Of a stretch of 64,000 nt of DNA, positions 60,023-64,000 are shown one piece after another. The notes beneath the pieces were generated by a model, which did no database searches, had not been told where the DNA came from, and worked only from the letters and a program-made list of their open reading frames with translations. A program made the translations under genes and the position numbers. This stretch comes from Bacteroidaceae bacterium (lineage in GTDB: Bacteria; Bacteroidota; Bacteroidia; Bacteroidales; Bacteroidaceae): the NCBI GenBank assembly GCA_017470525.1, contig JAFUYM010000021.1, forward strand, positions 1 through 64,000, written 5' to 3'. The first letter of the stretch is position 1. Each line of letters opens with the position of its first letter.

Positions 60023-61489
60023 TTACTTCTTTGCCTTTGAAGATGTTCCCACCTGCGACCTCACACATCGGAAGCCGATGAAAGAACGTCCTACATTCTG
60101 ATACTCATACGAACGCCATGCACTCTTGATGAAACTTTCGGGGTCTTTCCACGAGCCACCTCTCACGCTCTTCTTCTTCAGTGCGTATGGGTCTTCCTTG
60201 GCTGCGTTATAATTGAGTGTCGGGTTCATGTCGCTCATAGAAAGCACACCCGCCTCGGTATAGACTGTGTTGGTCCACTCCGCCACATTACCCGCCATGT
60301 CGTAGAGACCATTGGAATTGGCACTGTAAATACCCGTCTTCGACGTGATGAGGTTGCCATCCTTCGTGTAGTTTCCTCTGTCAGGCTTGAAGTTCGCATA
60401 GAAGCATCCCTTGTCGCTCGCCACGCCCTCTTGCTCCCAAGGCAGTTCGTTGCCATCCTTACCACGAGCGGCAAACTCCCACTCAGCCTCAGTCGGCAGA
60501 CGATACCGTTGCACAAACTTCGCCTGTGGTCCTAAACCTTTGATAAGGTAGTCGGTACGCCAGTTACAGAACGCATTGGCTTGTTCCCAATTGACACCCA
60601 CCACTGGATATTCATTAAAGTTGGAATGGGTGAAGTAGAGACGCATATACACCTCGTTCTCCGCATTCTGGAAATCGTTAATCCAACAGGTCGTATCGGG
60701 ATAAACATTCACAATATAGGTGTTCACGAAGTCCCACATGCTGCTTAGCGGACGCGTGATGGTTTTGCGATGAATCACACCATCATCATCCACATACGCC
60801 GTGTCCTTCGAAATCATCACCACCTCATTAGGGTCGTTCTCAAAGTCCGTGTTCAGATTGCGTTCCTCCAAAGGAGAAGCACCGAAACCACGGTCGCCAC
60901 CATTCTTCAGACGATACTTACGCTGGGCAGCCATCACATAGTCGAACACCTCATAGCGGTAATTCAACTGGCTCACATCCAGCATCTTCTCGCCCGTCAC
61001 AGGATGAGTCGTATAGACACTCTCCATTGCACGTTCCTGGTCTTCATCAGGATTGCGAGGCAAAGCCTTGTTCCAGTTCAGATGGGGAGTGACAGGCTCG
61101 CCATACTTGTCCTCCTCAATCTTGTACGTCTCGTCACCGCCCCATGCAGGGTCAGCCAGACGCTCACGAATGATGGAATCACGCACCCAATACACAAACT
61201 GACGATACATAGAGTTCGTCACCTCCTTCTCGTCCATCCAGAACGCATCCACACTGATGTCCCTTGTCGGCACATCTTTGCCCCACAGACTGTCCGTCTT
61301 CTCCGTACCCATCTTGAGGCTGCCACGCTTCACCAATACCATGCCATAGGGTGCAGGCTCCGACATCGACGTGCCGCTGACACCCGTCACCTCTCCACCC
61401 GAGGCATTCGCTCCTCCCTTACTCGAGAAGCAGGAAGCAACCGCCAAGGCGAAGACTGCCGTACATATAGCAAACAATATTTTTTTCAT
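60023..61489 (-). CDS. gldK: GldK, T9SS ring lipoprotein
   Basis: The ATG at 61489 gives 488 residues with a lipoprotein signal (KKILFAICTAVFALAVASC, lipid-modified Cys at the lipobox VASC). An ATG at 61525 would place extra residues before the signal. The body is the formylglycine-generating-enzyme/sulfatase-modifying fold used by GldK/PorK: GMVLVKRGSLKMGTEKTDSL, DAFWMDEKEVTNSMYRQFVYW, RLPTEAEWEFAARGKDGNELPW, YDMAGNVAEWTNTVY and SVRGGSWKD. With GldN it builds the periplasmic ring. It is separated from gldL by MITE-like copy 2. Confidence 0.95.
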   Translation of the reverse strand: MKKILFAICTAVFALAVASCFSSKGGANASGGEVTGVSGTSMSEPAPYGMVLVKRGSLKMGTEKTDSLWGKDVPTRDISVDAFWMDEKEVTNSMYRQFVYWVRDSIIRERLADPAWGGDETYKIEEDKYGEPVTPHLNWNKALPRNPDEDQERAMESVYTTHPVTGEKMLDVSQLNYRYEVFDYVMAAQRKYRLKNGGDRGFGASPLEERNLNTDFENDPNEVVMISKDTAYVDDDGVIHRKTITRPLSSMWDFVNTYIVNVYPDTTCWINDFQNAENEVYMRLYFTHSNFNEYPVVGVNWEQANAFCNWRTDYLIKGLGPQAKFVQRYRLPTEAEWEFAARGKDGNELPWEQEGVASDKGCFYANFKPDRGNYTKDGNLITSKTGIYSANSNGLYDMAGNVAEWTNTVYTEAGVLSMSDMNPTLNYNAAKEDPYALKKKSVRGGSWKDPESFIKSAWRSYEYQNVGRSFIGFRCVRSQVGTSSKAKK

Positions 61490-61530
61490 TCTTTTATATA
61501 TTAATACATGTAAATTCTCTCTCAACTCAC

Positions 61531-61550
61531 TTCTCCCCTAAACAGGAGAA
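61531..61550. repeat. Small hairpin between porP-like gene and gldK
   Basis: TTCTCC (61531-61536) and GGAGAA (61545-61550) flank CCTAAACA, with AGAGGGGTCTTC shortly after. The wording resembles the ends of the MITE-like copies, so it may be a relic. There is no T-tract. Confidence 0.4.
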
Positions 61551-61567
61551 CCAGAGGGGTCTTCACC

Positions 61568-62509
61568 TCACAGCCATCTCACACTCTTATGTTTATTCCG
61601 CCCCTTCTTGAAGAGGTCAAGGTCTGTCTGATACCCCAACACCACCTCATGACTGCCGTTAATCAACCCCACCCCAGAAGTGTATAACTGGTAACTGTAA
61701 CCGAGGCAAATGCCGTGGAACACACCACCCGCAAGGACTGTCACCGACGTGTTGGGGCTATACCCCACACCACCATAGAACTTCTTCTCGTCACGTTCAT
61801 ACACCACTTTGCACTGCACATCCTCTCTCCACACATCCAAATCTGACTGCACCAAGAAAGAGGGTTGCAAAGATATTAACGAATTTTTGAACTTAATATT
61901 GTATCCACCCATCAAATAATACACACGTGGAATCGACACTTCGTTCGTTTCGCCCATCACGAGCGTGGGTGCCAAAAGATGTTGAGCCGACACACCCAAC
62001 CATGCCTTCGGATGGTAATAATACAATCCCGCACCCATGTCCACCTTACTGCCATCCAACTGTGCCGAAGGGAAAGCCGGGTCGCTGTTATCCTCCAGTT
62101 CCACACCGCTCTTATCCACCTTCTCACTCATCAGCGAGCCCAAGAAGCCCACAGCCAACTTGCCCCTTTTCCCCACCTTCAGGTTATAGGCATACTGAAC
62201 ACTGACACGCGTTGTCTTGAAAATGCTGTTGTCATCCGTCAAGAAACTGACACCCGCACCATGACGGGGACTCAGGAAATATACAGGCAAATCCGCCCCC
62301 ACATACATCGTCTGCGGCGCATCCTCATACCCCCCCATCTGCACCGAATACGTCGCCGCCACATTCAGTCTCCCATCCGTACCCGACACAGCAGGGTTAT
62401 AAAACGACTTCAGGGCTGTGAAGTCCGAAAACTGCACATCCCACTGTGCTCTCACTGCCGATACACCCACCGTCAGGAGAGCCGCCAACGCTATCACACG
62501 CCTGTTCAT
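61568..62509 (-). CDS. porP: PorP/SprF-family T9SS outer-membrane protein
   Basis: 313 residues from ATG 62509, with a signal peptide (RRVIALAALLTVGVSAVRAQ). After it comes the family opening WDVQFSDFTALKSFYNPAVSG, then a barrel of alternating strands (VSVQYAYNLKVGKRGKLAVGF, GAGLYYYHPKAWLGVSAQHL). PorP/SprF proteins are outer-membrane components of T9SS that help anchor or release cargo. It is the first gene of the operon porP-gldK-gldL-gldM-gldN. No convincing TAnnTTTG promoter was found upstream. Confidence 0.9.
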   Translation of the reverse strand: MNRRVIALAALLTVGVSAVRAQWDVQFSDFTALKSFYNPAVSGTDGRLNVAATYSVQMGGYEDAPQTMYVGADLPVYFLSPRHGAGVSFLTDDNSIFKTTRVSVQYAYNLKVGKRGKLAVGFLGSLMSEKVDKSGVELEDNSDPAFPSAQLDGSKVDMGAGLYYYHPKAWLGVSAQHLLAPTLVMGETNEVSIPRVYYLMGGYNIKFKNSLISLQPSFLVQSDLDVWREDVQCKVVYERDEKKFYGGVGYSPNTSVTVLAGGVFHGICLGYSYQLYTSGVGLINGSHEVVLGYQTDLDLFKKGRNKHKSVRWL

Positions 62510-63033
62510 CACTAATAATAACTCCATTTCCCGGCTTTTATTGTGCAACAGGAGGATTATTTTCTCAGAAAAAGGCTCTTCGTTCTTTTTCTGCTTTTGT
62601 TGGCTCTTTCATTTCTTTTCATGCCTGTCTATGGCAAAAAGAAACGGTGAAAGGAGCATTTTTTATATTTGACAAGTTCCTTCGGAACGATTGAACGGAT
62701 GAAGCGGATTTTTCGGATAATCTGTTTTCGTCCGCCGAAGGCGATAACCACACATGAATAGGACAAAATTATCTTTTCTCAAAAAGGGATGGAACAAGAA
62801 GAGATGAAAAGGTCGATTCCTTGAGTTTTTCTCAAAAAGAGTGTAATTGTTTTAATGATAAGTGATTGCAGAAAACCGGGCACTCAGCGCGAAATGACAG
62901 GCGCTGGGTGCTCGTAATTTTACACGCTGGGTGTGGCAAATGACATGCGCTGAGTGCGCGTATAGGAAGATATTGACATCGGGCCCTTCATGATGGCAGG
63001 TTGTTCGTTTGAACTCAAACCTTACGAATGGGC
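62510..63033. other. Intergenic region with hairpins and repeats
   Basis: No gene is supported. Two small hairpins, GTTCC-TTC-GGAAC (62676-62688) and CGCC-GAA-GGCG (62733-62743), border a CGGAT-rich stretch. A palindromic repeat cluster follows at 62880-62962. Short open frames here have no protein-like features. Confidence 0.5.
62880..62962. repeat. Palindromic repeat cluster (CGCTGGGTG family)
   Basis: GCACTCAGCGC (62880-62890) is the exact reverse complement of GCGCTGAGTGC (62947-62957), and nearly that of GCGCTGGGTGC (62901-62911). A direct repeat AAATGACAKGCGCTGRGTGC occurs at 62892 and 62938, and ACAC-GCTGG-GTGT lies between. The core resembles the tRNA-Glu terminator palindrome. Confidence 0.7.
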
Positions 63034-63072
63034 ACAAAAAAAGAGAGCCTTAGATTCACATCTCAGACCCTC
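63034..63072 (-). terminator. Terminator of PAS-domain gene
   Basis: On the reverse strand GAGGGTCTGAGAT (63072-63060) pairs with ATCTAAGGCTCTC (63055-63043), with two wobble pairs and one mismatch, loop 4 nt, followed by seven T's. It lies about 55 bp after the stop codon. Confidence 0.75.
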
Positions 63073-63127
63073 AACTAAAAAACAGAGTTAGTTAATATAT
63101 AATAATAGGTACTTATGTGTTGCAAAG

Positions 63128-64000
63128 TTAAAAAAATAGATTCACATAATCACTACGCATCTTCGAGAAATACGTCTTCAGCGTTTCGTCAGCCATATTG
63201 ACCTTCTGCGTCAGTTCATGCAGTTTCTCGATGTTCTCGTATTGTTCCGTTAGGTCGTGACACATCGCAATCATCTCCACCATGTTCCCCTCTGCATCGT
63301 TGTAGGTTTTTAGTTCGATGTTGCAAACCATCTTCTCCATCCGTCGGCATGCCAGCACCTTTCGGCTCCTCTGCGACATGTTGGCAAAGTCGAACGTTTT
63401 CGTGCAGGTGTAACCGTTCGCTTTCTCCAGTTCCACATCCTGCATGTCCAGCAAGTCCTTGTACGATACCTTCTCTGCCAGAATGATGTCGTGGTTGCAG
63501 CCAAACATCTCACACGCCTTCGGGTTGATGTCGGCAATGATGCCATCGGGTGTGAACAGGATGTTGCCCTGCATCGGCATGTTGAAGATGGTGGCGTATC
63601 GCTGCACAGCCTCATCTGCCTCGCGTTCACGCTTGCGCAGTTCGGTCACGTCTCGCTTGGTGCCCAAGATGACGCTGGCTTTTCCGCTCTTGTCGCGCCG
63701 CAGTACGGAGAGTGCGATGATGAAGTCTTTCTCCTCGGCATCGCCGTCCTCCACATCGCGCGCCTTCAGGTTCAGTGTGATTTCCTCTTCCTTGTCGTTC
63801 TCAAGGGTGGGCTTTTCGGTGTTTGCCAGTTTCTGGATGGCTTCTGTCAGAGTCTGGAAATCTTCGGAGCGGTAGCGGTGGGCAAACTCGTCGGTGGTGT
63901 AGGTGTATGCCACCTGCCCATTCTCGTTGCGCCACTCGAACAGTTGTGTCGCCACCTGATAGGTCCACACCCTCACGCGGCTGGTTTCCAGAATGAGTGC
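63128..64000 (-). CDS. PAS-domain sensor protein, 5' end outside window
   Basis: A partial gene: the frame is open to the window edge (about 291 residues seen) and ends with TAA at 63128-63130. Two PAS units are readable. The first, at the visible start, ends in the PAC-like KASVILGTKRDVTELRKRERE. The second runs AVQRYATIFNMPMQGNILFTPDGIIADINPKACEMFGCN to MVEMIAMCHDLTEQYENIEKL. This layout is normal for Bacteroidota hybrid sensor kinases, which continue from a helix into HisKA (MSHEIRTPL). Here the helix (MADETLKTYFSKMRSDYVNLFF) ends the protein, so no kinase domain follows. It may be a truncated sensor or a kinase-less PAS protein with output upstream of the window edge. Confidence 0.75.
   Translation of the reverse strand, partial: ALILETSRVRVWTYQVATQLFEWRNENGQVAYTYTTDEFAHRYRSEDFQTLTEAIQKLANTEKPTLENDKEEEITLNLKARDVEDGDAEEKDFIIALSVLRRDKSGKASVILGTKRDVTELRKREREADEAVQRYATIFNMPMQGNILFTPDGIIADINPKACEMFGCNHDIILAEKVSYKDLLDMQDVELEKANGYTCTKTFDFANMSQRSRKVLACRRMEKMVCNIELKTYNDAEGNMVEMIAMCHDLTEQYENIEKLHELTQKVNMADETLKTYFSKMRSDYVNLFF

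Noticed and set aside
1-64000. CRISPR array
   Set aside because: No regularly spaced repeats with unique spacers were seen. The tandem units at 5585-5670 have no spacers.

Overview
The window looks like a chromosomal segment of a Bacteroidota bacterium, most likely a Bacteroidales/Prevotella-type organism. Four lines of evidence support this. The division/cell-wall (dcw) cluster has the Bacteroidales content and order: mraZ to ftsZ, no ddl or murF, a long FtsA and a FtsL-like protein. There is a gliding/type IX secretion (T9SS) core locus, porP-gldK-gldL-gldM-gldN. Many genes are preceded by the phylum's promoter type, TTTG about 19 nt upstream of TAnnTTTG. The threonine operon carries a phosphoglycerate-mutase-like gene instead of thrB. 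No rRNA, phage, transposase or CRISPR array was seen.

Layout. 0.2-4.1 kb: a two-gene McrB-like AAA+ / DUF2357 PD-(D/E)XK pair, probably modification-dependent restriction. 4.1-7.8 kb: recO (reverse), tRNA-Glu, rpsT and gyrB, with a cluster of tandem hairpins between rpsT and gyrB. 8.0-24.5 kb (reverse): the complete 13-gene dcw operon, with its promoter carrying two 10-bp-phased TGGGG boxes that look like MraZ autoregulatory sites. 25-33 kb: an outer-membrane beta-barrel protein, an unusually short PriA helicase and a 1671-residue secreted modular surface protein. 33.3-37.0 kb: etfB-etfA-small membrane ORF-acyl-CoA dehydrogenase. 37.3-40.9 kb: a BlaI-type repressor, an M56 (BlaR1-like) peptidase fused to a TonB C-terminal domain, and a secreted protein of unknown function. 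41.1-52.3 kb (reverse): one long operon, thrA - apgM-like - thrC - pgpH-like HD hydrolase - two SGNH hydrolases - MBOAT acyltransferase. 52.5-55.9 kb (reverse): sigma factor, one-TM anti-sigma-like protein and a thioredoxin-fold secreted protein without CxxC. 56.0-62.5 kb (reverse): the T9SS core operon. 63.1-64 kb (reverse): a PAS-domain sensor protein running off the window.

What stands out. gldL is cut by an in-frame TAG after codon 214, although the remaining 61 codons of a normal GldL C-terminus follow in the same frame. Two copies of a ~165-bp terminal-inverted-repeat element sit in the T9SS operon, and a third, different palindromic element lies between gldM and gldL. Several short palindromic repeat families recur between distant loci. 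One of them is a 25-bp match (23 of 25 identical) between the 3' end plus terminator of tRNA-Glu and the interior of the MBOAT gene. PriA lacks the winged-helix region. A 59-codon membrane-protein ORF lies in the etf operon. All family calls come from reading sequence and from recalled family knowledge; no database search was run.
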